DNA of 32,463 nucleotides, taken from assembly GCA_016870595.1 (NCBI GenBank), contig VGBI01000023.1, positions 1-32,463 on the forward strand, in the 5' to 3' direction. Each line of letters starts with the position of its first letter. Position 1 is the first letter of the stretch. The position numbers were made by a program, and so were the translations under genes. This DNA comes from Actinomycetota bacterium (GTDB lineage: Bacteria > Actinomycetota > Acidimicrobiia > IMCC26256 > PALSA-555). The notes beneath the pieces were generated by a model. The model ran no database searches. It saw only the letters and a list, made by a program, of their open reading frames with translations, and was not told where the DNA came from. Shown here one piece after another: positions 13,720 to 21,019 of the stretch.

Positions 13720-14877
13720 ATGACCGCCCACCTGGTCGAGCGGATGCAGGGCTTCGGCACGACGATCTTCGCCGAGATGTCGGCCCTCGCCGCCACCACC
13801 GGCTCGGTCAACCTGGGGCAGGGCTTCCCCGACACCGACGGGCCGCCCGAGGTGGTGGAGGCGGCGGTCGCGGCCATCCGGGCGGGTGACAACCAGTACC
13901 CGCCGGGGATCGGGATCGCGCCGTTGCGCCACGCGGTGGCCGAGCACCAGGAGCGGTTCTGGGGCCTGCACCACGACCCCGACACCGAGGTGCTGATCAC
14001 CGCCGGGGCCACCGAGGCGGTGGCCGCCACGCTGCTCGCGCTGCTCGAGCCCGGTGACGAGGTCGTGACGTTCGAGCCGTACTACGACTCCTACGCGGCC
14101 GGGATCGCGCTGGCCGGGGCCCGGCGCCGCTGCGTGACCCTCACCCCGCCGGACCACTCGTTCACGGCCGAGGCACTGGCCGCCGCGATCACCCCCCGGA
14201 CCCGGGTGCTGCTGCTCAACTCGCCCCACAACCCGACCGGCAAGGTGTTCTCGCGCACCGAGCTCGACCTGATCGCGGCGGTGTGCGTGGCGCACGACCT
14301 CGTGGCGGTCACCGACGAGGTCTACGAGCACCTGGTGTACGACGACGCGGTCCACGTGCCCCTGGCGACGCTCCCCGGGATGCGGGAGCGGACGATCACG
14401 ATCTCGTCGGCGGGCAAGACCTTCTCCATGACCGGCTGGAAGACCGGGTGGGTGTGCGCCCCGGCCGAGTTGGTCGCCGCGGTCCGCACCGTGAAGCAGT
14501 TCCTCACCTACGTCCACGGCGCCCCCTTCCAGCACGCGGCCGCGGCCGGGCTCCGGCTGCCCGACGCGTACTTCACCGGGCTCGCCGCCGACCTGGCCGC
14601 CAAGCGCGACCTGCTGCGGGCCGGGCTGACCGACGCCGGCTTCACCGCGCACCCCTCGGCCGGCACCTACTTCCTCACCGTCGACATCCGTCCGCTCGGC
14701 GAGTCCGACGGGCTCGCGTTCTGCCGGGCCCTGCCGCACCGGTGCGGCGTGGTGGCGGTGCCCACCGTGGTCTTCTACGACGACGTCGCCGCCGGAGCGC
14801 CCCTGGTCCGCTTCATGTTCGCCAAGCGCCGCGAGGTCCTCGAGGAGGCGGTCGATCGGCTGCGGGGCCTCGCGTGA
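13720..14877 (+). CDS. PLP-dependent class I/II aminotransferase (glutamine/kynurenine/methionine aminotransferase type)
   Basis: This 385-residue fold-type I aminotransferase has NLGQGFPDTDGP near the N-terminus, SPHNPTGKVF at 168-177, the VTDEVYEHLVY aspartate/tyrosine segment and the PLP lysine Lys233 in SSAGKTFSMTGWKTGW. The sequence style resembles the KAT/glutamine transaminase K and YbdL group. It shares its last 4 bases with an omega-amidase-like gene (GTGA overlap). That pairing is the known glutamine transaminase-omega-amidase couple, used for example in methionine salvage, where 2-oxoglutaramate is removed to pull transamination forward. The context supports this over DapC-like roles, but substrates remain inferred. 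Confidence 0.85.
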   Translation: MTAHLVERMQGFGTTIFAEMSALAATTGSVNLGQGFPDTDGPPEVVEAAVAAIRAGDNQYPPGIGIAPLRHAVAEHQERFWGLHHDPDTEVLITAGATEAVAATLLALLEPGDEVVTFEPYYDSYAAGIALAGARRRCVTLTPPDHSFTAEALAAAITPRTRVLLLNSPHNPTGKVFSRTELDLIAAVCVAHDLVAVTDEVYEHLVYDDAVHVPLATLPGMRERTITISSAGKTFSMTGWKTGWVCAPAELVAAVRTVKQFLTYVHGAPFQHAAAAGLRLPDAYFTGLAADLAAKRDLLRAGLTDAGFTAHPSAGTYFLTVDIRPLGESDGLAFCRALPHRCGVVAVPTVVFYDDVAAGAPLVRFMFAKRREVLEEAVDRLRGLA

Positions 14878-15644
14878 GGGTCGCCGCGGTCCAGCACGAC
14901 ATCGTGTGGGAGGACCCGGGCGCGAACCACGCCCGGCTCGCCCCGAAGATCGCGACGGCGGCGGAGGCCGGGGCCCGCCTCGTCGTGCTCGCCGAGATGT
15001 ACGCCACCGGCTTCTCGCCCGCGGCCGAGCGGATCGTCGAGCCCCCCGACGGCCCGAGCACCGCGTTCCTGGTCGACCAGGCCGCGGCCCACGGCGTGTG
15101 GGTGTGCGGGTCGCTGGCCGAGCAGTCGACCGCAGGGGCCCACCCCACGAACACCCTCGTGCTGGCCGGGCCCGCCGGCGAGGTCCACCGCTACGCCAAG
15201 ATCCACTTGTTCGGCTACGCAAGCGAGGACGAGCGGTTCACCCCGGGGACGCGCCCCGTGACGGTGACGGTCGACGACGTCCGGGTGAGCCTGCACGTCT
15301 GCTACGACCTGCGCTTCGCCCCCGACTTCTGGGCCGCGGCGCCCACCACCGACTGCTACGTCGTCGTCGCCAACTGGCCCGACCGACGGCGTGAGCACTG
15401 GCGCACGCTCCTGCGGGCCCGGGCGGTCGAGAACCAGGCCTACGTGGTCGGGGTGAACCGGGTCGGCCCGGGGGGCGGGCTCGACTACGCCGGGGACAGC
15501 GCCGTGATCGGACCCTTCGGCGAGGAGTGCGCGGTCGCCGCCGATGCGGGCCCCCGGGGTGCGGAGGAGATCCTCCTCGCCGACCTGGACCCGGCCCACG
15601 TCGCCGACACCCGCGCCCGCTTCCCCTTCCTGCGCGACCGCTGA
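14874..15644 (+). CDS. Carbon-nitrogen hydrolase, probable omega-amidase (Nit2/YafV-like)
   Basis: This 256-residue nitrilase-superfamily enzyme has the catalytic triad Glu41 (LAEMYATGF), Lys109 (YAKIHLF) and Cys143 (HVCYDLRF), plus the later ANWPDRRREHW and RARAVENQAYVVGVNR segments that are characteristic of the Nit2/YafV omega-amidase branch. Omega-amidases hydrolyse 2-oxoglutaramate or 2-oxosuccinamate to the dicarboxylic acid and ammonia. The GTG start overlaps the aminotransferase TGA, so the enzymes should be made together and act in sequence. It ends 6 bases from the convergent FadD gene. A broader amidase role cannot be excluded. Confidence 0.88.
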   Translation: MRVAAVQHDIVWEDPGANHARLAPKIATAAEAGARLVVLAEMYATGFSPAAERIVEPPDGPSTAFLVDQAAAHGVWVCGSLAEQSTAGAHPTNTLVLAGPAGEVHRYAKIHLFGYASEDERFTPGTRPVTVTVDDVRVSLHVCYDLRFAPDFWAAAPTTDCYVVVANWPDRRREHWRTLLRARAVENQAYVVGVNRVGPGGGLDYAGDSAVIGPFGEECAVAADAGPRGAEEILLADLDPAHVADTRARFPFLRDR

Positions 15645-15650
15645 CCGGGC

Positions 15651-17204
15651 TCAGATCGCGCGCTCGTGGCCCTCCCAGTAGGGGTCGCGCAGCCTGCGCT
15701 TGTAGAGCTTGCCGTTCGGGTCGCGAGGGAGCTCGGCCACGAAGTCGATCGAGCGGGGCGTCTTGTACTTCGCCAGCTTGTCGGCGGCCCAGGCGAGGAT
15801 GTCGGCGGCCAGGGCGGGATCCCCGGTCGCACCGTCGATCGGCTCGACCACCGCCTTGACCTCCTCGCCCCAGTCGGGGTGGGGGATGCCGAACACCGCG
15901 ACGTCGGCGACCCGAGGGTGCATGATCAGCACGCTCTCGATCTCGGCGGGGTAGATGTTGGCGCCGCCCGAGATGATCATGTCGTTCTTGCGGTCGGACA
16001 GGAACAGCCAGCCGTCGTCGTCGAGGTAGCCGACGTCGCCGACCGTGAAGAACCTGCCGCGGCGGCTGTCGTCGGTCTTGGCCCGGTCCTTGAAGTACTC
16101 GAAGTCACCGGTGCGCATGTGCATGTAGACCGTGCCGATCTGTCCGGCCGGCAGCTCGTTGCCGTCGTCGTCGAGGATGACGACCTCCGAGCTCGACCAG
16201 GCCCGACCCACGGTGCCCGGGCGCTCGAGCCACTCGTCGGCGAACACGATCGTCCCCCCGCCCTCCGAGGCGGCGTAGTACTCGTCGATCACCGGGCCCC
16301 ACCACTCGAGCATCGCCCGCTTGATCTCGGGTGGGCACGGGGCGGCGGCGTGCACCATGTGGCGCAGGGACGACACGTCGAAGCGGTCCCGCTCCTCCGC
16401 GGGAAGACCGAGGAGCCGCACGAACTGGGTCGGGACCATGTGCGTGCTGGTCACCCGGTACCGGTCGATCAGCGCGAGCATCCCCTCGGGGGTCCATTTG
16501 TCCATGATCACGACGGTGTGCCCCAGGTGGATCGCCCCGCCCGCGAACACGAGCACGGCGGTGTGGTAGAGCGGCGACCCGCAGATGTGGACGTTGGCGT
16601 CGAACGGCGCCAGGCGGAACATGAACAGCATCCCGGCGAAGCCCACCGCCTGCTCCTCGGGCACGACCTCGGGTCGCGGCCGACGCACGCCCTTGGGGCG
16701 CCCGGTGGTGCCCGAGGTGTAGTTCATGACGAGACCGGTGGTGCGGTCGGCGGGGGCGGTGGTGGGCTGACCGGCCTTGAGGTCCTCGTAGGGTCGGAAC
16801 GACTCGATCGCGCCCCCCACGGCGAAGCGACCCGCCTCCGGGAGGCCGATCTCGTCGGCGGCGGCCTTGGCCGTGTCGGCGAAGCGGGCGTGGGCGACGA
16901 AGGCCTTGGCCTCGCAGTCGGCGACGATGTATGCGACCTCGGGCCCGACGAGGTGCCAGTTGATCGGGACCAGGTAGAACCCGGCCTGGAGCACCGCCAG
17001 GTAGCACTCGAACACCTCGGTGCCGTTGGGCAGGAGCATGGCCACCGCGTCGCCGGGCCGGAGGCCGAGCGCGCGCAGGCCGTGGACCACCTGGTTGCAC
17101 GACGCCAGCAGCGCTCCGGCGGTCACCGGGTGCTCGTCGGGGTCGACGAGGGCGAGGCGGTCGGGGTCCGCCTGCGCAATGGACCAGAAGCCGAGCTGGG
17201 TCAC
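15651..17204 (-). CDS. Acyl-CoA synthetase, AMP-forming (FadD type)
   Basis: This 517-residue ANL-superfamily ligase activates a carboxylic acid to an acyl-CoA through an acyl-adenylate. The P-loop TSGTTGRPKG is at 163-172, the YYAASEGGG motif follows, then VGDVGYLDDDGWLFLSDRKND (hinge region, with GGANIYP) and the C-terminal lysine region NGKLYKRRL. GTG at 17204 is chosen because GGGAGG lies 7 bases upstream and VTQLGFWSIA is a normal N-terminus; a longer frame reads into the intergenic region and the peroxidase gene. A candidate promoter lies about 50 bases upstream. The acid is unknown; the mycobacterial-like sequence suggests fatty or steroid side-chain acids. It is monocistronic, convergent with the omega-amidase gene. 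Confidence 0.9.
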   Translation of the reverse strand: MTQLGFWSIAQADPDRLALVDPDEHPVTAGALLASCNQVVHGLRALGLRPGDAVAMLLPNGTEVFECYLAVLQAGFYLVPINWHLVGPEVAYIVADCEAKAFVAHARFADTAKAAADEIGLPEAGRFAVGGAIESFRPYEDLKAGQPTTAPADRTTGLVMNYTSGTTGRPKGVRRPRPEVVPEEQAVGFAGMLFMFRLAPFDANVHICGSPLYHTAVLVFAGGAIHLGHTVVIMDKWTPEGMLALIDRYRVTSTHMVPTQFVRLLGLPAEERDRFDVSSLRHMVHAAAPCPPEIKRAMLEWWGPVIDEYYAASEGGGTIVFADEWLERPGTVGRAWSSSEVVILDDDGNELPAGQIGTVYMHMRTGDFEYFKDRAKTDDSRRGRFFTVGDVGYLDDDGWLFLSDRKNDMIISGGANIYPAEIESVLIMHPRVADVAVFGIPHPDWGEEVKAVVEPIDGATGDPALAADILAWAADKLAKYKTPRSIDFVAELPRDPNGKLYKRRLRDPYWEGHERAI

Positions 17205-17252
17205 GGATCGTCCTCCCGTCGGGACCCGGGCGGGCGCCGGATCGCGACGGCC

Positions 17253-17265
17253 GTAGTAGAACATG
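17253..17265 (-). promoter_or_regulatory. Candidate FadD promoter: CATGTTC motif abutting a -10-like box
   Basis: On the minus strand CATGTTC (17265-17259) is followed directly by TACTAC (17258-17253), a -10-like hexamer. The same CATGTTC abuts the -10 box of the second FadD gene. The leader to the GTG would be about 40 bases. Confidence 0.35.
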
Positions 17266-17309
17266 GGCCTCGGAGCGCCCGCCACGCGGGCCCGGACCGG
17301 AGGCAGCCC

Positions 17310-17792
17310 ATGAGCGTCTACGAGGTCGACATCGCCGCCATCGACGGCACCCGGGGCGCGCTGGCCCCGCAGGCGGGCCGAGTCACGCTGGTCGTCAACG
17401 TGGCGTCGAAGTGCGGGCTCACCCCGCAGTACGCGGGGCTCGAGGCGGTCCACGAGCGCTACGCCGACCGGGGCTTCGCGGTGGTGGGGGTGCCCTGCAA
17501 CCAGTTCCTCGGCCAGGAGCCGGGGACGCCCGAGGAGATCGTCGAGTTCTGCACGTCGACCTACGGGGTCACCTTCCCGCTGACCGAGAAGATCGAGGTC
17601 AACGGCGACGGCCGGCACCCGCTCTACTCGGTGCTCACCGAGGCGGGCGACGCCGAGGGGCACACCGGCGACATCCGCTGGAACTTCGAGAAGTTCCTGG
17701 TCGGCCGCGACGGCTCGGTCGTCGGGCGCTTCGGTCCGCAGGTCGAGCCCGAGGACCCGGCGCTGCTCGCCGCGATCGACGCTGCGCTCTAG
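17310..17792 (+). CDS. gpx: Glutathione peroxidase-family thiol peroxidase
   Basis: This 160-residue protein has the Gpx signature: NVASKCGLTPQY with the peroxidatic Cys35, PCNQFLGQEPG with Gln65, and RWNFEKFLV with Trp124 and Asn125. Cys81 in VEFCTSTYGV is at the position of the resolving cysteine of yeast Gpx3-like enzymes. The protein is therefore probably a thioredoxin-dependent 2-Cys peroxidase rather than a glutathione enzyme, which fits actinobacteria lacking glutathione. Lipid hydroperoxides are plausible substrates given the flanking FadD genes. GGAGG lies 6 bases before the ATG. Only 4 bases separate its TAG from the convergent second FadD gene. Confidence 0.92.
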   Translation: MSVYEVDIAAIDGTRGALAPQAGRVTLVVNVASKCGLTPQYAGLEAVHERYADRGFAVVGVPCNQFLGQEPGTPEEIVEFCTSTYGVTFPLTEKIEVNGDGRHPLYSVLTEAGDAEGHTGDIRWNFEKFLVGRDGSVVGRFGPQVEPEDPALLAAIDAAL

Positions 17793-17796
17793 CGGG

Positions 17797-19428
17797 TCAG
17801 TCGGTCTCGCCGAGGGCGAGGCGCTTGGCCCAGCGGTAGTCGGGCTTGCCCACCGGCGTGCGGGGAACGACGTCGGTGACGTGGACCTCCCGGGGCACCT
17901 TGTACCCGGCGATGTGGGCCCGGCACGACTCCTGGAGCTCGGCGAGCGTCGGCACGGGATGCCCGGCCCGGACCTGCACGATCGCGGCCACCCGCTCCAC
18001 GAAGCGGTCGTCGGGAACCCCGACGACGACGGCGTCGAACACCGCGGGATGGGCCTTGAGCGCCATCTCGACCTCCTCGGGGAAGATCTTCTCGCCCCCC
18101 GAGTTGATGCACACCGACCCGCGGCCCAGCATGGTGATCGTGCCGTCGGCCTCGATCACCGCGTGGTCGCCGGGGATCACCCAGCGCACGCCGTCGGGAT
18201 CGGTCACGAACGTGGCCGCGGTCTTCTCCTCGTCCTTCCAGTAGCCGAGGGGGATGTGCCCGCGTCGGGCCAGCATCCCCTGGTGGCCCGATCCGGGCGC
18301 GACCGGGCGCCAGTCCGCGCCGAGCACGGTCATCTGCTCGTTGACGGTGAAGCGCGGGCCCTGGGCGGGGCCGTCCATGTCCATCACGGAGCCGGCCGCG
18401 CCGGTCTCCGAGGCGCCGAAGCTGTCGAGCACGAAGACGTTGGGGAGCTTGGCCCGCAGCTCGTTCTTGATCGCCGGTGAGAGGATCGAGCCCCCCGATC
18501 CCACCGAGACCACGCCGGAGATGTCGACGTCGGCGGGGAGCCGGTCGATCGCCTCGGTCAGGGGCCTGGCCATCGCGTCGCCGACCACCATCACGGTGAG
18601 CGCGCGCTCCCGGGCGGCGATGCGCCACACCTTCTCGGGGTCGAAGTGGTGGTCCACGTTCAGGATCACGGTGCCGCCGCTGTAGAAGGTGATCCAGGAG
18701 ACCCACTGCCCGCCGCCGTGCATCATCGGGGCGTTGACCATCGAGCGGAGCTCGGAGCCGTCGGGCGGCACCCGGCCGGCCAGCTCGCCCGGAGTGGTGA
18801 TCGGGGTCTGGCCGAACCCGCCGCCGCCGAGGGCGGCGAAGAAGATGTCCTCGGCCCGCCACATCACGCCCTTGGGCATGCCGGTGGTCCCGCCCGTGTA
18901 AAGGACGTAGAGGTCGTCGGGGGAGCGGGGCCCGAGGCCGTCGCGGCTGGGGGAGGCGGCCGCCAGCGCCGCCTCGTACTCCACGGCGCCGAGCGCCACC
19001 ACCGCGGCGTCGGCGGCCGGGTCGTCGGTGCCGTCCTCGATCACCACGAAGTGCCGGAGCTTCGGGGTGGTGCCGACCACCTCGGCGAGCATCGGGGCGA
19101 AGGCCCGTTCGAAGAAGATCGCCACCGCGTCGCTGTTGTCGAGCAGGTAGCGCAGCTCCTCGGCCACGTAGCGGTAGTTGATGTTGACCACCGCGTTGCG
19201 GGCCTTGTAGATCCCGTGCTGGGCCTCGATCCACTCGGCCCGGTTCCAGGCGAGGACGGCGACCCAGTCGCCCGGCACGACGCCGGCCGCCCGCAGGTGC
19301 TGGGCCACCCGGGTCGCCCGCTCGTCGAGCTCCCGATAGGTCAGGCGGACGTCGCTCGCGACCAGCGCCGTGCGGTCGGGGCAGGTGTCGGCGACGATCT
19401 CGAACAGGTCGGCAAGATTGAATTCCAA
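17797..19428 (-). CDS. Acyl-CoA synthetase, AMP-forming (FadD type), second copy
   Basis: This 543-residue ANL ligase has the P-loop TGGTTGMPKG at 178-187, the VLYTGGTTG..GVMWR segment seen in mycobacterial FadD19/FadD17-type synthetases, VLDSFGASETG, IPGDHAVIEADGTITMLGRGS, GGEKIFPEEVE and the C-terminal lysine in VGKPDYRW. It should adenylate and thioesterify a long-chain or steroid-type acid. TTG at 19428 is proposed as the start: LEFNLADLFEIVADTCPDR is the expected N-terminus and a TAGGCT -10 box ends 8 bases before it, so the mRNA would be leaderless. A much longer open frame upstream has no such features. It is not close to the first FadD; the two probably take different substrates. Confidence 0.88.
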   Translation of the reverse strand: MEFNLADLFEIVADTCPDRTALVASDVRLTYRELDERATRVAQHLRAAGVVPGDWVAVLAWNRAEWIEAQHGIYKARNAVVNINYRYVAEELRYLLDNSDAVAIFFERAFAPMLAEVVGTTPKLRHFVVIEDGTDDPAADAAVVALGAVEYEAALAAASPSRDGLGPRSPDDLYVLYTGGTTGMPKGVMWRAEDIFFAALGGGGFGQTPITTPGELAGRVPPDGSELRSMVNAPMMHGGGQWVSWITFYSGGTVILNVDHHFDPEKVWRIAARERALTVMVVGDAMARPLTEAIDRLPADVDISGVVSVGSGGSILSPAIKNELRAKLPNVFVLDSFGASETGAAGSVMDMDGPAQGPRFTVNEQMTVLGADWRPVAPGSGHQGMLARRGHIPLGYWKDEEKTAATFVTDPDGVRWVIPGDHAVIEADGTITMLGRGSVCINSGGEKIFPEEVEMALKAHPAVFDAVVVGVPDDRFVERVAAIVQVRAGHPVPTLAELQESCRAHIAGYKVPREVHVTDVVPRTPVGKPDYRWAKRLALGETD

Positions 19429-19436
19429 GACCGCGG

Positions 19437-19449
19437 AGCCTAGAACATG
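19437..19449 (-). promoter_or_regulatory. Leaderless-type promoter of the second FadD gene with CATGTTC motif
   Basis: On the minus strand CATGTTC (19449-19443) directly precedes the -10 box TAGGCT (19442-19437), which lies 8 bases before the proposed TTG start. The 9-mer TAGAACATG on the plus strand is identical to the one at 17257-17265. Confidence 0.45.
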
Positions 19450-19529
19450 CTCTGGCCGCTCCGGTACGGCTGAGTCCCCGGGGTGCCGATGACGGAGCAC
19501 GGACGACTGGAGTGCGGATGGAGGTGCCG

Positions 19530-19985
19530 ATGACGGCCCGATCGACCGGGGTGAACCACCTCGGCCTCTGCGTCCGTGACCTCGGCGCGTCGCTCGCCTT
19601 CTACCGTGACGTCGTCGGCTTCTCGGTGCGCTCGGCACCCCGCCGCCTCGCCGGCGCGTGGTTCGACACGCTGACCCGGTCCGACGGGGCCGAGATCGAG
19701 GTCGCGATGTGCACGCTCGGGGACTGCACCCTGCAACTGGTCCAGTACCACGCCGCGGGCGCGGAACCGGTTGCGGCCGGGCACCACCGTCCGGGCAACC
19801 CCCACCTGTGCATCGACGTCGACGACGTCGACGAGAAGCACGCCGAGGTGGTGGCGCTCGGCGCACACCGCCCGACCGAGATCGTCGACATCGCGGGAAC
19901 CGGGATCCGCTCCTTCTACGTCGAGGACCCCGACGGCACCCCGGTCGAGTTCCTCCAGATGCCGACACAGGCGGACGGTCACTGA
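19530..19985 (+). CDS. VOC (glyoxalase-fold) protein, single domain
   Basis: This 151-residue protein has one VOC domain of two bab modules: GVNHLGLCVRDLGASLAFYRDVVGF (with His10), CTLQLVQYH, then HLCIDVDDVDEKHAEVVALG and FYVEDPDGTPVEFLQM. The histidine and glutamate at canonical positions suggest metal-dependent chemistry such as epimerisation (methylmalonyl-CoA epimerase-like) or lyase activity. The start at 19530 is chosen because GGAGG is 5 bases upstream; GTG 19512 and ATG 19518 lack a site. It leads an operon with the CoA-transferase, P450 and SDR genes, so it probably handles an intermediate in that pathway. Confidence 0.8.
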   Translation: MTARSTGVNHLGLCVRDLGASLAFYRDVVGFSVRSAPRRLAGAWFDTLTRSDGAEIEVAMCTLGDCTLQLVQYHAAGAEPVAAGHHRPGNPHLCIDVDDVDEKHAEVVALGAHRPTEIVDIAGTGIRSFYVEDPDGTPVEFLQMPTQADGH

Positions 19986-19996
19986 CCGGCCCCGGG

Positions 19997-21010
19997 GTGG
20001 CCGCGGTCGAGGCCCGGCTCGATCTCGCCGCCGACCGGCTCGGGACCGAGCTCGGCGTCGACGGCCCGGGGTGCCTCGCCGAGCGGCGCCGCCTCCTCGG
20101 GATCGCCCCCGCCGGACGGGTCTCGGCCGGGGGCTCGTGCCACCTGGTCGCGGCCGACGACGGCTGGTTCGCGATGAACCTGGCCCGACCCGACGACCGC
20201 GACGCGGTCCCGGCCTGGATGGGCCGGGACTGGTCGGGTCCGCTGTGGGACGGGGTCGCGGCGGCCGCGGCCGAGCGCTCGGTCGCCGACGCGGTGGACC
20301 GGGCCCAGCTGCTCGGGATCCCGGCGGCGGTGGCCGTGGCGCCCGAGGACTTCCTCGGACCCGCGGTGGAGGTCACCGGCGAGGCGGCCCACCGGGAGGT
20401 CGGGCCCGAGCGCCCCCTGGTGGTCGACCTGTCGGCGCTGTGGGCCGGGCCCCTGTGCGCCCGCCTGCTCGGCACCGCGCTCGACGCGCGGGTGGTGAAG
20501 GTGGAGGACGTGGCCCGCCCCGACGGGGCCCGGAGCGGGCCGCCCGCGTTCTGGCGCTCGCTCAACGCCCACAAGGAGGAGCGCCACGTCGACCTCGCCG
20601 CCGCGACCGGTCGGGCCGAGCTCGCCGACCTCCTCGCCCGGGCCCGGGTGGTGGTCAGCGCGGCCCGGCCGCGGGCCCTCGCCGGTCTCGGCCTCGACCC
20701 GGAGGCCTTCGCGGCGCGCGGTGGGGTGTGGGTGTCGATCACGGGATACGGGCGCCGCAGCCTCCACGCCGACTGGGTCGCGTTCGGCGACGACGCCGCG
20801 GTGGCGGGCGGAGTGGCCGTCGCCGCTGGCGGGGCCGAGACCCCCGAGTTCGTGGGCGACGCGGTCGGCGACCCGATGGCCGGTCTCGCCGGGGCGGTGG
20901 TGGCGGCGCGCCTCGTGCGGGCCGGGCGGTCGGGGGTGGTCGACGTCGCCATGGCCGGGGTCGTGAACCGTGCGCTGCGCGTCGATCCGGCTCCCGGGGC
21001 CGTGGGTTAG
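19997..21010 (+). CDS. CaiB/BaiF-type (family III) CoA-transferase with unusual domain order
   Basis: This 337-residue protein contains the family III nucleotide-fold half from about residue 140: VVDLSALWAGPLCARLLG (142-159), VVKVEDVARPDGAR, LNAHKEERHVDL, and a candidate catalytic aspartate in VAFGDDAAVAGG (Asp266/267). That half ends near VVDVAMAGVVNRALR. The first 135 residues resemble the small domain that normally comes after it (DGWFAMNLARPDDRDAVPAW, then LLGIPAAVAVAPEDF). The order therefore looks permuted, or the protein derives from a fused double transferase. The GTG start 11 bases after the VOC stop has no strong ribosome site; CTG 19982 is an alternative. It would move CoA between acids; the substrate is unknown. 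Confidence 0.7.
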   Translation: MAAVEARLDLAADRLGTELGVDGPGCLAERRRLLGIAPAGRVSAGGSCHLVAADDGWFAMNLARPDDRDAVPAWMGRDWSGPLWDGVAAAAAERSVADAVDRAQLLGIPAAVAVAPEDFLGPAVEVTGEAAHREVGPERPLVVDLSALWAGPLCARLLGTALDARVVKVEDVARPDGARSGPPAFWRSLNAHKEERHVDLAAATGRAELADLLARARVVVSAARPRALAGLGLDPEAFAARGGVWVSITGYGRRSLHADWVAFGDDAAVAGGVAVAAGGAETPEFVGDAVGDPMAGLAGAVVAARLVRAGRSGVVDVAMAGVVNRALRVDPAPGAVG

Positions 21011-21013
21011 CCT
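21008..21013 (+). promoter_or_regulatory. Possible leaderless -10 box (second P450 gene)
   Basis: TAGCCT ends 6 bases before the ATG at 21020, the same spacing as the aminotransferase promoter. Its TAG is also the stop codon of the CoA-transferase gene, so dual use or coincidence must be considered. Confidence 0.35.
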
Positions 21014-21019
21014 GCGCCG

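Noticed and set aside
17257-19449. Bona fide KstR operators
   Set aside because: Only one half of the TNNAACNNGTTNNA palindrome is present at either site, so I list a shared motif but do not call a KstR site.
19429-20952. 508-residue N-terminal extension of the second FadD
   Set aside because: The extension is low-complexity antisense of the CoA-transferase and VOC genes; the FadD N-terminus and a leaderless promoter are at 19428-19442.
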